Shown piece by piece: positions 1-9,268 of a DNA stretch of 64,000 nt. Positions within the stretch are counted from its first letter, which is position 1. Each line of letters starts with the position of its first letter. The stretch covers positions 124,001-188,000 of the forward strand of contig NZ_CP021356.1 of NCBI RefSeq assembly GCF_003130705.1. Direction: 5' to 3'. The position numbers and the translations under genes are program-made. The notes under the pieces are model-generated. The model was not told the DNA's origin. It saw nothing but the letters and a program-made list of their open reading frames with translations, and did not search any database. The stretch is from Rhodococcus oxybenzonivorans (GTDB lineage Bacteria; Actinomycetota; Actinomycetes; Mycobacteriales; Mycobacteriaceae).

Positions 1-84
1 CACCGCGGTCAAAATGACAGCGCCGACGAGCAAAACCAGCAACTGGGCTACCAGCAGCCGACCGCGCAAACCCAGGGACCTCAC
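1..84 (-). CDS. Sensor histidine kinase, N-terminal fragment cut by window edge
   Basis: A GTG start overlaps the stop of the response regulator gene by a few bases, the usual arrangement of a translationally coupled kinase. The visible 28 codons encode a short basic N-terminus and then a Leu/Val/Ala-rich membrane segment, as at the start of membrane sensor kinases. No catalytic domain is inside the window, so the kinase call rests on position and on this membrane segment. Confidence 0.65.
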   Translation of the reverse strand, partial: MRSLGLRGRLLVAQLLVLLVGAVILTAV

Positions 85-788
85 CCCGCCACCATCCCGT
101 AGCCGACGCCGCGCACGGTGCGAATGAATCGCGGGGCTCCCGCATCGTCGCCTAGTTTGTAGCGCAATGCTCTGATGTGGACATCGACGACGTGTTCATC
201 GCCGAACCACCCCGGACCCCACGCCGCCTCGATGATCTGACGTCGACCCAGCGCTGCGCGTGGCCGCGCCGATAGTGCCTTCAGCACATCGAACTCGGTG
301 CGCGTGAGGTCTATCGGTTTTCCGTCGACCGTCACTGTTCTGGCCACCGGATCGAGCTCCAGTGGCCCGAACCGACGCACCGGCTCCTCGCTTCCCCCCG
401 ATGGCGTGCTTGCCGATCGGGGCCGGCGCAGCATCGCCTTGATCCGAGCCACCAGCTCGCGCGGCCCGAACGGCTTCACTACATAGTCATCGGCACCCAC
501 CGACAGGCCCACGACCTTGTCCAGCTCGTCGCCGCGAGCTGTCAACATCAGCACGTAGGCATCCGAGAACGTGCGCAGCCGTCGACACACTTCGACCCCG
601 TCAAACCCCGGCAGCATCAGATCGAGGACCACCAGGACCGGATCGGCCTCCCGAGCGGTCTCGATCGCCGACGGCCCGTCGTGAGCGAGTACGACCTCGA
701 ATCCCTCCCTTCTCAGATAGCTGGCGATCACACCGGCCAACGCCACCTCGTCGTCGACCACCAGAATCCGCTGCGTACCGCCGCTCAC
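81..788 (-). CDS. OmpR/PhoB-family response regulator
   Basis: 235 residues. The N-terminal receiver domain (about residues 8-120) has the acidic pocket VVDDE, the phospho-acceptor Asp in LVVLDLMLPG, the conserved Thr in MLTARG and the Lys in VVKPF. A winged-helix DNA-binding domain follows (about 140-232) and ends in the typical FIRTVRGVGYGM. It is a DNA-binding transcription factor switched by phosphorylation from the kinase encoded just downstream. The signal is unknown. A SHOCT membrane protein and a copper-type palindrome lie upstream, so a metal or envelope signal is possible but unproven. Confidence 0.93.
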   Translation of the reverse strand: MSGGTQRILVVDDEVALAGVIASYLRREGFEVVLAHDGPSAIETAREADPVLVVLDLMLPGFDGVEVCRRLRTFSDAYVLMLTARGDELDKVVGLSVGADDYVVKPFGPRELVARIKAMLRRPRSASTPSGGSEEPVRRFGPLELDPVARTVTVDGKPIDLTRTEFDVLKALSARPRAALGRRQIIEAAWGPGWFGDEHVVDVHIRALRYKLGDDAGAPRFIRTVRGVGYGMVAG

Positions 789-821
789 CGTGCCAGGTTA
801 TCGGCAACAGCCACAGTGCAA

Positions 822-1052
822 CTATCTGCGGTGTGGGACGTTCAGGACATCGACCGAGGCCCGATAAGTAGCCTCGTCGATCTCGCCGGAGGCAAACCTA
901 CGATCCAGGATTTGTCGAGGGTCCTCTCCGACGCGAGGTTGTCGGGGGAAGACCCACACAATCGCCCAGGCCAGGACACCAATCACCAGAAGCCAGAAAC
1001 CCGCCATTCCGATCATCATCCAGCCGGCTCCGCCGTACAAATCCATCATCAC
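822..1052 (-). CDS. Small SHOCT-domain membrane protein
   Basis: About 76 residues from a GTG five bases after a GGAGG; an upstream GTG would add nine residues. A Met/Trp/Gly-rich membrane helix comes first (about residues 10-35). A C-terminal SHOCT motif follows (DPRQILDRRFASGEIDEATY), the short oligomerisation domain seen in many actinobacterial membrane proteins. It lies upstream of and codirectional with the two-component genes, so it may be a co-expressed envelope component. Its biochemical role is unknown. Confidence 0.75.
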   Translation of the reverse strand: MMMDLYGGAGWMMIGMAGFWLLVIGVLAWAIVWVFPRQPRVGEDPRQILDRRFASGEIDEATYRASVDVLNVPHRR

Positions 1053-1225
1053 ATCGACCTCCAACTGTTCTTCCTTCACTGTGCCTGGCTTGACCTGTCA
1101 GAAAGGCCACGCAACCCATGAAGATTTCGTAAAGGAAGCCCACAACACTGCGTGGGATTAGAAGCGCGACGATCTCGGATCGCCGAGACGGTGAACGGAC
1201 GCATTACGGATGCAGATGCCGATTG

Positions 1226-1250
1226 ACCTATACCCATACAGGGTATAGGT
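1226..1250. promoter_or_regulatory. CsoR-like palindromic operator
   Basis: A perfect inverted repeat has 10-bp arms ACCTATACCC / GGGTATAGGT around a 5-bp spacer. The TACCC-N5-GGGTA core resembles operators of CsoR/RcnR-family copper-sensing repressors. It lies about 55 bp before the start of the membrane protein gene, where a repressor would block transcription. No csoR gene is visible in the window, so the regulator would act from elsewhere. Confidence 0.6.
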
Positions 1251-1306
1251 TCAATCTAAACCTACGTGACCGATCGGAACTGTGCGCCGCGAGAGAGGAG
1301 ACGGTG

Positions 1307-2458
1307 ATGACTACCGCGAAAGGCGAGCGGACGATGCATCCTGAACCCGGGGCTGACAGCACCAACATCGAGGACATCAGCATGGCGGCGGTGAGCGTGT
1401 GGATCGTCGTCGCAGTCCACCTCGACGGGCGAGCACACTGGCTGGAGCTGCCAGACTCATTCTTCACCTGGTGGCATGCGCTGTTGTACGGCGGCCTTGG
1501 CCTGTCGATCGCACTGCTGGTGATGATGGGTATTCGCCGTCACGCTCCGCGCGAGTCGTGGGTGAGCGCGGCGGCGGCACCTCCCCGCGGATACGGCTGG
1601 GCGCTGATCGGCGCGTTGATCTTCGGCGCCGCCGGGATTGGAGATATGTTGTGGCACTCGATTTTCGGTATTGAGACGGGCATCGATGCACTACTGAGTC
1701 CGACACACCTGCTGCTATTCGGTGGTGCCGCACTCCTCTTCAGCGGGCCTGTCCTAGCCGCCCGCGCGAAGACCCCCGATGCGACGACGTGGAAAGCTCC
1801 CCCCATGCTTGCAGCTGCCTCGATCGCAGCAATGGCGGGATTTGCTCTGAGCTATCTATCCGCGTTCACCACCGACGCCCCGCTACGCACCGTGGAGAAC
1901 TTTCCGGAGGGCACCGCCGAGCATGCCGCCACCGAAACGCCGGCGGTCGCCGGCCTTGCAAGCTATCTGATCACGTCGTTGGTGTTGGTGGTGCCCCTGG
2001 CGTATCTGCTTCGATCGCGACGCCTCCCGTTCGGTGCAATCACCGTGTTCGTGACGGCTCTCGCGTTGCTCGCTGTGATGGTGCAGGACTTCACCGACTT
2101 GTCGGTGGTTCTCGCCGTGCTCGTTGCCGGGCTCATCATCGACGTTGTACTCGCGGTCGCAGGACGCAGCGTGTCCTCACACCTGCGAACGCTCGGCATT
2201 GCCTTCACTGTTCCTCTCGCCATCTGGTCGGCACAATTGGTCGAGCTGCAACTCAGCGAAAGAATTAGATGGTCGCCGGAACTTGCCGTCGGCGCCGTGC
2301 TCGTATCAGCCATGGTTTCGACAGGGGTAGTACTGGTGCTCGCCTACACCGGCGATGCCGGGTACCGGACCAACGCGTCGTACAGGAACGGACACCGAAA
2401 TCGCCGCAACCATACCGATCCCATCCACGGCAGCGATGCGGTGCGGTCGAGCCGGTAG
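1307..2458 (+). CDS. Polytopic membrane protein of unknown function
   Basis: 383 residues from an ATG six bases after GAGAGGAG; a GTG just before it is too close to the ribosome site. About nine hydrophobic segments are visible. Histidines and tryptophans sit near membrane segments (SFFTWWHALLYGG near residue 55, DMLWHSIFG and LSPTHLLLFGG near 120-145), which would suit metal or haem contact. I do not recognise the family. The CsoR-like palindrome in front of it hints at copper-dependent expression. The last 30 residues are polar and His/Asn/Arg-rich. Confidence 0.75.
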   Translation: MTTAKGERTMHPEPGADSTNIEDISMAAVSVWIVVAVHLDGRAHWLELPDSFFTWWHALLYGGLGLSIALLVMMGIRRHAPRESWVSAAAAPPRGYGWALIGALIFGAAGIGDMLWHSIFGIETGIDALLSPTHLLLFGGAALLFSGPVLAARAKTPDATTWKAPPMLAAASIAAMAGFALSYLSAFTTDAPLRTVENFPEGTAEHAATETPAVAGLASYLITSLVLVVPLAYLLRSRRLPFGAITVFVTALALLAVMVQDFTDLSVVLAVLVAGLIIDVVLAVAGRSVSSHLRTLGIAFTVPLAIWSAQLVELQLSERIRWSPELAVGAVLVSAMVSTGVVLVLAYTGDAGYRTNASYRNGHRNRRNHTDPIHGSDAVRSSR

Positions 2459-2529
2459 ACTCCTACAGTCCAAGTCCAGGGTGGTGGGAAGACCGCGGCC
2501 GACACGTGTGGCGCCATGGAGGGTGCGGA

Positions 2530-3183
2530 ATGAACGGGTCGAACGCTGTCGCAGTGTTGTTCGTCGATCTATCCGGATTCACGGCGCTCACGGAAGTTCA
2601 CGGCGACACCGAAGCCGCCGACGTAGCCGAGCACTTCGCGGAGCTCACTCGCGCAGTGCTCACTTCGCCCGACCGACTCGTCAAGACAATCGGCGATGCG
2701 GTCTTGTTGACCTCGACGACCCCCACCTCGGGACTCGAACTGATCCGTCGGATTCTCGAAACCTGCAGCGAGGCCGACCACTTTCCGGCCCTCCGCGTCG
2801 GCGCACACGTCGGACCGATCGTCGAACGTCACGACGACATCTTCGGTACGACGGTCAACCTTGCTGCGCGCATTACCGCTGCAGCCGCAGGCGGACAGAT
2901 CCTCACCAGCCGCCCGATCGCAGAGGCAGCCCACGCCGCGGGGATCGGCGTCCTTGACATCGGCCTGATGTCCTTCAGGAATCTGATGACACCCGTGGCG
3001 CTGTTCGACCTCGACTTCGGTGCGACCACTGCGTCGGGCGGCGTGGACCCGGTATGCCGAATGCGCATTCGCACATCAACTGCTGCGGGCCGACTGCACC
3101 ACCGCGGCACCGATTACCAGTTCTGTTCCTTGGCCTGCGCTGCCGCGTTCGCCGAAGACCCCGAACGGTTCTCTGAACCGTAA
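2530..3183 (+). CDS. Class III nucleotidyl cyclase domain fused to a YHS metal-binding domain
   Basis: 217 residues with a GGAGGG ribosome site seven bases before the ATG. The first 160 residues are an adenylate/guanylate cyclase catalytic domain. FVDLSGFTALTE gives the first metal-binding Asp, KTIGDAVLL the second, and NLAARITAAA resembles the catalytic-helix region. The last 50 residues form a YHS domain (DPVCRMRI, HHRGTDYQFCS, FAEDPERF), a Cys-containing module common in heavy-metal proteins. A metal-gated cyclase is a reasonable inference. Whether it is active and whether it makes cAMP or cGMP cannot be read here. Confidence 0.85.
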   Translation: MNGSNAVAVLFVDLSGFTALTEVHGDTEAADVAEHFAELTRAVLTSPDRLVKTIGDAVLLTSTTPTSGLELIRRILETCSEADHFPALRVGAHVGPIVERHDDIFGTTVNLAARITAAAAGGQILTSRPIAEAAHAAGIGVLDIGLMSFRNLMTPVALFDLDFGATTASGGVDPVCRMRIRTSTAAGRLHHRGTDYQFCSLACAAAFAEDPERFSEP

Positions 3184-3253
3184 CCGGATAAGAGGCGAAC
3201 CCGCCAGAGGAAGCAGCGCACCGCAGGATCGTCAACGGAGCCGATTCGACCGA

Positions 3254-3272
3254 CTACTATGTCCGATAGTAG
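3254..3272. promoter_or_regulatory. BlaI-type operator 1
   Basis: CTACTATG-TCC-GATAGTAG, with arms matching in seven of eight positions around a 3-bp spacer. It lies 58 bp before the ATG of a small gene that has a strong ribosome site. It is one of eleven such palindromes in this window. Confidence 0.75.
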
Positions 3273-3330
3273 TGACGATCCGTCGTCAATCCGTGACGCG
3301 GCACAGCCAACACAATCGAAGGAGGATGTC

Positions 3331-3513
3331 ATGCCCTTTCACGGTCGCCGGACAATCGGGCTCGTCGCGGGCATTGTCGCCAGTGTTGTGCTGACGCCGG
3401 CTGCTCCATTCCGACGTCGCAGACCTCCTCCCCGTTACCTTGTTCACGGTTCTTCACAGAACGGCTACGGTCGCCAGACCCGATATGACTCCTTGCCCCT
3501 GTCTCTCGCATGA
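3331..3513 (+). CDS. Small putative exported protein behind operator 1
   Basis: 60 residues. GAAGGAGG lies five bases before the ATG. The N-terminus reads as a signal peptide: basic MPFHGRR, then a hydrophobic GLVAGIVASVVL and a small-residue end TPAA. After residue 26 the protein becomes Arg/Pro-rich and low in complexity, so a frameshift may have replaced the true C-terminus. The leader (GAAGGAGGATGTCATG) resembles that of the Met/Cys peptide near 35.45 kb, which also follows an operator. The function is unknown. Confidence 0.5.
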   Translation: MPFHGRRTIGLVAGIVASVVLTPAAPFRRRRPPPRYLVHGSSQNGYGRQTRYDSLPLSLA

Positions 3514-3821
3514 TCCGGGGGGGTGGTGTCGCCGGGTGTGGTGGTGTCGACGGACCGCTGTTAGGGACACGGCCAACCGAAATTAGGTAGGTCTCTTTGT
3601 AACGTGGGTGCCGGGCGGACCGCATCCCCTATTCTCGACCGCTCGCGCCGACTCTGCACACGGATCCAAGCCGACAGATCCCGTCAAATTTCCGGTGGAG
3701 AAACCAGGGATACTGCGACAAGATGTAGTTCACGCCAATTGCTGCGCACCGACGGACCGTGCTGGATGCGAATGCAACATCGCAGATGGCGGTCAGTCCG
3801 CGTGCCGTGTAAACGCTTCGT
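3514..3821. other. Intergenic, no gene recognised
   Basis: Only short low-quality reading frames are present. A G-rich tract lies near 3517-3550. I see no RNA gene or palindrome of note. Confidence 0.5.
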
Positions 3822-4388
3822 TCACCCGCCGACCCTCAATTCGACCCGTGCCTGGGGGTCTGCATCCCAAAGAGATGTCAGGACAGAGCAATAGGATTCG
3901 ATCGCCGCCGCGCAGGTGGTCGCCGGCGGCACCGCCCCCTGACCGGAACCGATGATCGCCCCGGCAAGAAAGAGCACCCGATTGGCGAGCGCTGCCGCCA
4001 CGCTGCCGAGTTCCGCGACATCCCCGCCAATGCGGGCGGCCGCATCCATCACTTGGTCGGGAAGTACCGGTACCTGGTCAGCGAGAATGGTATGCCCAGT
4101 TCCATGTGCGATCGGATACTGTGATCTCCCCTTGCTGTAGTGACGTAGGCGCGATTCCGCCGTCCTGATCACCCCTCGCAGACACCGCACGTGGACCCGA
4201 AGCCTGCGGGGTCTACTGATGTGTCGGGCGGTAATGGCGGGCAGTTCACGTAAACCATCAGCTGACCGGTCGAGACTGGCACCCTTCAACACGGTGGGCA
4301 CCAGTTCTCGAATCAACCAATCGGTGAGAGCAGCCGTCGCCTCGTTCGTCGCCGGTACTGTGATCACCGGCACGGCAGACGATTCCAT
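3822..4388 (-). CDS. Hypothetical protein downstream of ctaD copy 1
   Basis: 188 residues. The ATG is preceded by a GGAGATTGG-type site, and the gene starts 43 bp after the ctaD stop on the same strand, so it is probably cotranscribed. The composition is soluble, with an amphipathic Ala-rich C-terminal half (DAAARIGGDVAELGS, ALANRVLFLAG) and no motif I recognise. The position suggests a link to the oxidase, but no function can be assigned. Confidence 0.5.
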   Translation of the reverse strand: MESSAVPVITVPATNEATAALTDWLIRELVPTVLKGASLDRSADGLRELPAITARHISRPRRLRVHVRCLRGVIRTAESRLRHYSKGRSQYPIAHGTGHTILADQVPVLPDQVMDAAARIGGDVAELGSVAAALANRVLFLAGAIIGSGQGAVPPATTCAAAIESYCSVLTSLWDADPQARVELRVGG

Positions 4389-4430
4389 CAGTCTGTTCCA
4401 ATCTCCACGCTCGGCGCCAGAGCCGAGGAG

Positions 4431-6191
4431 TTAGATACGTCCAGGCGCCGCGGGGGAATCGCCCAGTTCGTCGGCTGCCATGTCTTCGGCGAGGGCGCTC
4501 GAAGCCGTGTGGTGGTTGCCGGTATGGGCTTCCGCACGCATCCGCGCGACCATGTGCGGGTAGTGCATCTCGAACGCAGGACGCTCGGAACGGATCGGGG
4601 GCAGCTCGGTGAAGTTGTGCCGCGGCGGCGGGCAGCTGGTGGCCCACTCGAGGGAGTTGCCGAACCCCCACGGGTCGTCGACGGTCACGACTTCACCGTA
4701 CCGGTAGCTCTTGAAGACGTTCCAGATGAACGGCACCGTCGAAGCACCCAGGACGAAGGAACCGATCGTGGAGATTGAGTTCAGGACCGTGAAGCCGTCC
4801 GAGGGCAGGTAGTCGGCGTAGCGGCGCGGCATACCTTCGTTCCCCACCCAATGCTGGACCAAGAACGTCATATGGAAGCCGACGAAGGTGGTCCAGAAGT
4901 GCCACTTGCCGAGGCGCTCGTCCATCATCCGCCCGGTCATCTTCGGGAACCAGAAGTAGATGCCGGCGTAGGTGGCGAACACGACGGTGCCGAAGACCAC
5001 GTAGTGGAAGTGGGCAACCACGAAGTAGCTGTCTGTCAACTGAAAGTCGAGCGGCGGGCTCGCCAGGAGCACGCCGGACAGGCCACCGAAGAGGAAGGTG
5101 ATCAGGAAGCCGATGGAGAACAGCATCGGCGACTCGAACGTCAACTGCCCCTTCCACATGGTACCGATCCAGTTGAAGATCTTCACCCCGGTCGGGACGG
5201 CGATCAGGAACGTCATGAACGAGAAAAACGGCAGCAGGACCGCGCCGGTGGCGTACATGTGATGCGCCCACACCGCGATCGACAGGGCCGCGATGGCGAG
5301 GGTCGCGTAGACCAGACCGGTGTAGCCGAAGATCGGTTTGCGGGAAAAAACCGGGAAGATTTCCGAGACGATACCGAAGAACGGCAGTGCGATGATGTAC
5401 ACCTCGGGGTGACCGAAGAACCAGAACAGATTCTGCCACAACAATACTCCGCCATTGGCCGGGTCGAAGATGTGACCGCCCAACCTACGATCAACCAACA
5501 GAGCCGCCAACGCCGCGGTCAGGAGTGGGAAAGCGATAAGGATCAAGATGGAGGTGACGAAGATGTTCCAGGTGAAGATCGGCATCCGAAACATCGTCAT
5601 ACCGGGGGCCCGCAGGCACACAATCGTGGTGATCATGTTGACGCCACCGAGGATCGTGCCCAATCCGGAGAGCATCAGCCCCACAATCCAGAAGTCAGCG
5701 CCCATTCCCGGCGAGCTGACTGCAGAACTGAGTGGCGTGTAAGCAGTCCAGCCGAAGTCCGCGGCACCACCGGGGGTGATGAAGCCGGCCGTGGTGATGA
5801 TCGCGCCGAACAGGTACAGCCAGTAGCTGAACGCGTTGAGTCGCGGGAACGCCACGTCGGGGGCGCCGATCTGCAGCGGCAGGATGAAGTTGGCAAATCC
5901 GAACACGACAGGAGTCGCGTACAGCAGCAGCATGATCGTGCCGTGCATCGTGAACAGCTGGTTGTACTGCTCATTCGACAAGAACTGCATACCCGGCACC
6001 GCGAGCTCACTACGCATGATCAGCGCCATCAAGCCGCCGATCAGGAAGAAGACAAATGAGGTCACCAAATACATGATCCCCAGCACCTTCGGGTCCGTCG
6101 TAGTGATCATCTTGACGATGAACGACCCCTTAGCTGCCTTACGCGGAGGATACGGTCGCGAGGGGACCGGTGTAGGGGCGATGGCGGTCAT
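4431..6191 (-). CDS. ctaD: Cytochrome c oxidase subunit I (aa3 type), copy 1
   Basis: 586 residues, twelve hydrophobic segments, normal family length. The CuB/Tyr site [10 protein letters not shown], the CuB pair AHHMY and the haem-ligand helix [12 protein letters not shown] are all present. It would catalyse oxygen reduction in the haem a3-CuB centre of the cytoplasmic membrane oxidase. The start is the ATG before TAIAPTPVP, which aligns with copy 2 at 29.4 kb; in-frame codons upstream of it are poor coding sequence. No ctaC, ctaE or ctaF is nearby, so it must pair with subunits made elsewhere. A BlaI-type operator lies 57 bp upstream, so its expression is probably repressible, unlike a typical housekeeping copy. 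Confidence 0.95.
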   Translation of the reverse strand: MTAIAPTPVPSRPYPPRKAAKGSFIVKMITTTDPKVLGIMYLVTSFVFFLIGGLMALIMRSELAVPGMQFLSNEQYNQLFTMHGTIMLLLYATPVVFGFANFILPLQIGAPDVAFPRLNAFSYWLYLFGAIITTAGFITPGGAADFGWTAYTPLSSAVSSPGMGADFWIVGLMLSGLGTILGGVNMITTIVCLRAPGMTMFRMPIFTWNIFVTSILILIAFPLLTAALAALLVDRRLGGHIFDPANGGVLLWQNLFWFFGHPEVYIIALPFFGIVSEIFPVFSRKPIFGYTGLVYATLAIAALSIAVWAHHMYATGAVLLPFFSFMTFLIAVPTGVKIFNWIGTMWKGQLTFESPMLFSIGFLITFLFGGLSGVLLASPPLDFQLTDSYFVVAHFHYVVFGTVVFATYAGIYFWFPKMTGRMMDERLGKWHFWTTFVGFHMTFLVQHWVGNEGMPRRYADYLPSDGFTVLNSISTIGSFVLGASTVPFIWNVFKSYRYGEVVTVDDPWGFGNSLEWATSCPPPRHNFTELPPIRSERPAFEMHYPHMVARMRAEAHTGNHHTASSALAEDMAADELGDSPAAPGRI

Positions 6192-6247
6192 ATGTTCCCG
6201 CTTCCTGTCGAGACACAAGTGATGAGACGTTCTGCAGCTTAGATCAC

Positions 6248-6266
6248 CTACTATGCACCATAGTAG
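6248..6266. promoter_or_regulatory. BlaI-type operator 2, before ctaD copy 1
   Basis: A perfect palindrome, CTACTATG-CAC-CATAGTAG, 57 bp upstream of the ctaD start. It is one of the two cleanest copies of the motif in the window. Confidence 0.85.
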
Positions 6267-7275
6267 TTGGGTGACTTCGGGAGGTTCGCAGCGAGTACCC
6301 GTTCCCACTGAGGTACCACACTCAGACCGGCAGACGTACTACCAATTACGTTCCGTGACGGTAGGATTCGGCGGCACGCTACGGCTCCTCTCTCCCACAG
6401 AAAATCGGTTGCGTAGATCAGAATCGCTGACATCGCCCTTCGCGCTACGACCTCCTATATCCGGGCAGCATTTCGACTGCCACGAGGCACGCAAGGGGCT
6501 ACCACCACGGGTGACGTGGTGGTCAATCAGACGAGGTCCACCACCCGCTGTGCATATTTTGCAGCGTCTGGGAGCACGGGTGGCGCAACGGATAACCTGT
6601 CCTTTGTCAGGTCGCTGTGGGCAATCATGAAACCGGAGCACCCCGCAATATCCTCTCGTCTCTTTGATGCGCTTCTTCCGTACGTTGGACCCGATTCGGC
6701 CGCACACTGGGCAACGATCTTTGCGATCAAACCCCTCTGAGACCCCAAGGGTGGGACCCTGCTGATGCCCGCGCGTGGCCTCGGGTTGGCGCCTACCATC
6801 CCCGAGCATCACGCGCTGGACGTTTTCATTCACATGACAAATACCCGAACTGGTCTCGGTTACACGGATCGCTATCCAAACCTGTCCGGCAGGTCGTCAA
6901 GCCGATAATCTCTCCTGCATCCACGTCAGGTTGACGACTGGCGCAGGATCAATCCCCACAGCATTCGGTCTTACAGGCGAAAGTTCCAGAGCCCGTCTGC
7001 ATGAACCTACTCGCCAGGACGCCACCCGACATTCGACAGCTTCCGGGAAGCGCGGCGGTTCGTGTCGACTTCGCTGTCAGTCGACACGATGCCTGCGAAC
7101 CGAGCGGCACAGCGCCACAGCATTCGAGGAGGCCGAAACCGGCGAGGATCAGCCCGCCGCATAACACCCATCGGACTCACGCACCTTGATGCGATGAAGG
7201 GGCGGGGCCTCCCGCTCCCGTGGTTCCCGGCGAATGCTGGGGGTGTCACATCTACACACGACGGAGGAGGCCCCT
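6267..7275. other. Long intergenic stretch with only weak reading frames
   Basis: Open frames on both strands lack ribosome sites and recognisable domains. The stretch ends at the ribosome site of the IS110-type transposase gene. It may contain the left flank or end of that element, but IS110 elements usually lack terminal inverted repeats and I could not place the boundary. Confidence 0.45.
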
Positions 7276-7995
7276 ATGAGCGAGTATGACGGAAAACAGT
7301 TCGTCCGGATCGACCTGCACCGGCAACGCTCGGTGATCGTCCGACAGTCCGACACGGGAGAGCAACTCTCCACCGTGCGGATCATCAACGACCCGGCCTC
7401 GTTGGTCATGCAGCTCGAGAAAGCCGGAGAACACCCGGAGGTGGTACTCGAAGCCACCTACGGCTGGTACTGGGCGGTCGACGCACTGCAGGCCGCCGGT
7501 GCACGCGTACATCTGGCACACCGTTGGGTGTCAAAGGATTCCGCTACCGTCGTGTGAAGAACGATGTCCGCGACGCGTCTGATCTGGCGGATCTGCTGCG
7601 GATGAACCGTCTACCCGAGGCCTGGATCGCGCCTCCTCCGGTGCGGAAGCTGCGCGAGTTGGTGCGCTACCGGGCAAAGCTGGTCGCGATCCGTTCAGGC
7701 CTCAAGGCTCAGGTACACGCAGTGCTCGCCAAGGAAGGCCAGTTGATCCCCGTTTCGGACCTGTTCGGCGTCGACGGCCGCCGACGGCTGGCGAAGATCC
7801 CACTCGGCGCGGCGTACGCGCAGCGGGTTATCTCACTGCTCGAGGTGATCGACGTCCTCGACAGCCACGAGGCACGCTTCACCACCGCGATCGCCGGCCA
7901 GCTGCGGAACCATCCCGGCTACCGCGTCATTCAGCAGCTGCCCGGCGTCGGCCCGGTCCTCGGTGTGAACCATCCCGGGTCCGATGCACACACTG

Positions 7996-8975
7996 TTATT
8001 TGTGTGCGACCGGTTGATCGGCACGTTCTGCAGCGTAGTACCTGGCCTCGTACTCGGTGGGTGGGATCCGCCCAAGGCGGTGCATCAGCCGGTCGGTGTT
8101 GTACCAGTGCACCCACGCCGAGGTGGCCTCCTCGACGTCGCTGACGGTGCGTAGCGGCCCGATGCGGAACGGGGAGTCGTCGGCGATGCACTCGGCCTTG
8201 TAGAGCCCGACCGTCGTCTCGGCGAGGGCGTTGTCGAAGGCGTCGGCCACCGACCCGATCGACGGCAGCAGTCCCTGCAGGAACAAGGTCTCCCCGAAGC
8301 GCAGAGCCGTATATTGCGACCCCGCGTCGCTGTGGTGAATAGTGTTTCCGCGCAATGGGTTACCTTGCATCGTCCGCAAGGTGCAGGCCTGGTTCACCGC
8401 CCGCTGCACGAACGCGGTCTCCTTCGACGTCGACACCTCCCAACCGACGATCGTGCCGGCGAACGCATCGATGACGAACGCCGTGTACGCGAAGCCGGAC
8501 ACCATCCGGACGTACGTGAAGTCCGCGACATAGAGCGCGTCGGGCCGATCGACCCGGAAGTTCCGGTCGACCAGATCCGGCGGCCGCGGCGCCGACGGCT
8601 CCGGCACGGTGGTGCGGACCCTCTTCGCCCTGCTGGCACCGCGCCACCCGTTGACGCGCATGAGCCGTTCGACGGTGCAGCGGGCCACCTCGATGCCCTG
8701 ACGGCGCAGGTGGGCCACATCTTCAACGAGCCGTACAGCGACTCCGGCCTGCGTCGACCGTGCTCGTCCCGCTCGACGTAGTAGGAGGCCAGCACCGCGG
8801 TGATGGTGGCGTCCCACAATGCCCGTTTCGACAACGGCCGGCTGCGCCAGGCGTAGAAGGTTCTCGGGGCGATCGTGCACCCGTGCTCGGTGAGCACCCG
8901 GCAGATCGGTACGACCCCGAACTGATCGCGGTGTTCGGCGATGAACCGGCAGATCACTTGCGTGGCGGGTCGCAC
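7996..8975 (-). pseudogene. IS3-family OrfB (DDE integrase), one-base frameshift
   Basis: The N-terminal HTH_21-type part (ICRFIAEHRDQFGVVPICRVL, PRTFYAWRSRPLSKR) reads in one frame to about 8713. The rve integrase core continues in the next frame with VADFTYVRMVSGFAYTAFVIDAFAG, then HHSDAGSQYTALRF and DNALAETTVGLYKAE, supplying the D, D and E residues. The break is in SLKMW/HLRRQG and is repaired by one extra G or C in a GGGCC run. OrfB overlaps the end of orfA by 22 bp, as expected for programmed -1 frameshift expression in this family. Confidence 0.85.
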
Positions 8976-9268
8976 TCCCGCGCGAAGAAAGACGTTGCAG
9001 CCTTCAATATTTCGATGGTCTTCTCGAGCTCGGCGTTCTTCCGCCGCAAAGCCCGCAGTTCGGCCTCAGCCTCCGATGCCGACGCAGCCGGGGTGCCGCC
9101 ACCCGCCGCCTCGGCCTTGCGGACCCACACCCGCACCGTCTCCGTCTTCAGGGACATCCGCTCGGCGATCGTACGGATCGCCTCGTACTCCGAGGCGTAC
9201 TCGTCACGGTGTTCGAGGACCAGGCGCACGGCCTTCTCCCGCACCTCGGCTGGATAGACATTCGGCAT
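8954..9268 (-). CDS. IS3-family OrfA (HTH transposase subunit)
   Basis: 104 residues from the ATG of MPNVYPAEVREKAV. The N-terminal helix-turn-helix includes AIRTIAERMSLKTETVRVWV. A Leu-zipper coiled coil follows (about residues 60-95, ELRALRRKNAELEKTIEILK). It binds the element ends and is normally joined to OrfB by ribosomal frameshifting. It appears intact. Confidence 0.9.
   Translation of the reverse strand: MPNVYPAEVREKAVRLVLEHRDEYASEYEAIRTIAERMSLKTETVRVWVRKAEAAGGGTPAASASEAEAELRALRRKNAELEKTIEILKAATSFFARECDPPRK

Noticed and set aside
4851..6059. A 402-codon plus-strand frame opposite ctaD copy 1
   Set aside because: Antisense to clear oxidase subunit I; highly charged non-protein-like composition.
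6339..6833. A 164-codon minus-strand frame with Cys pairs, possibly a zinc protein
   Set aside because: No ribosome site, mixed composition and no recognisable domain; the Cys spacing is irregular.
8760..9257. A plus-strand frame opposite IS3 orfA
   Set aside because: orfA and the element boundaries explain this DNA fully.
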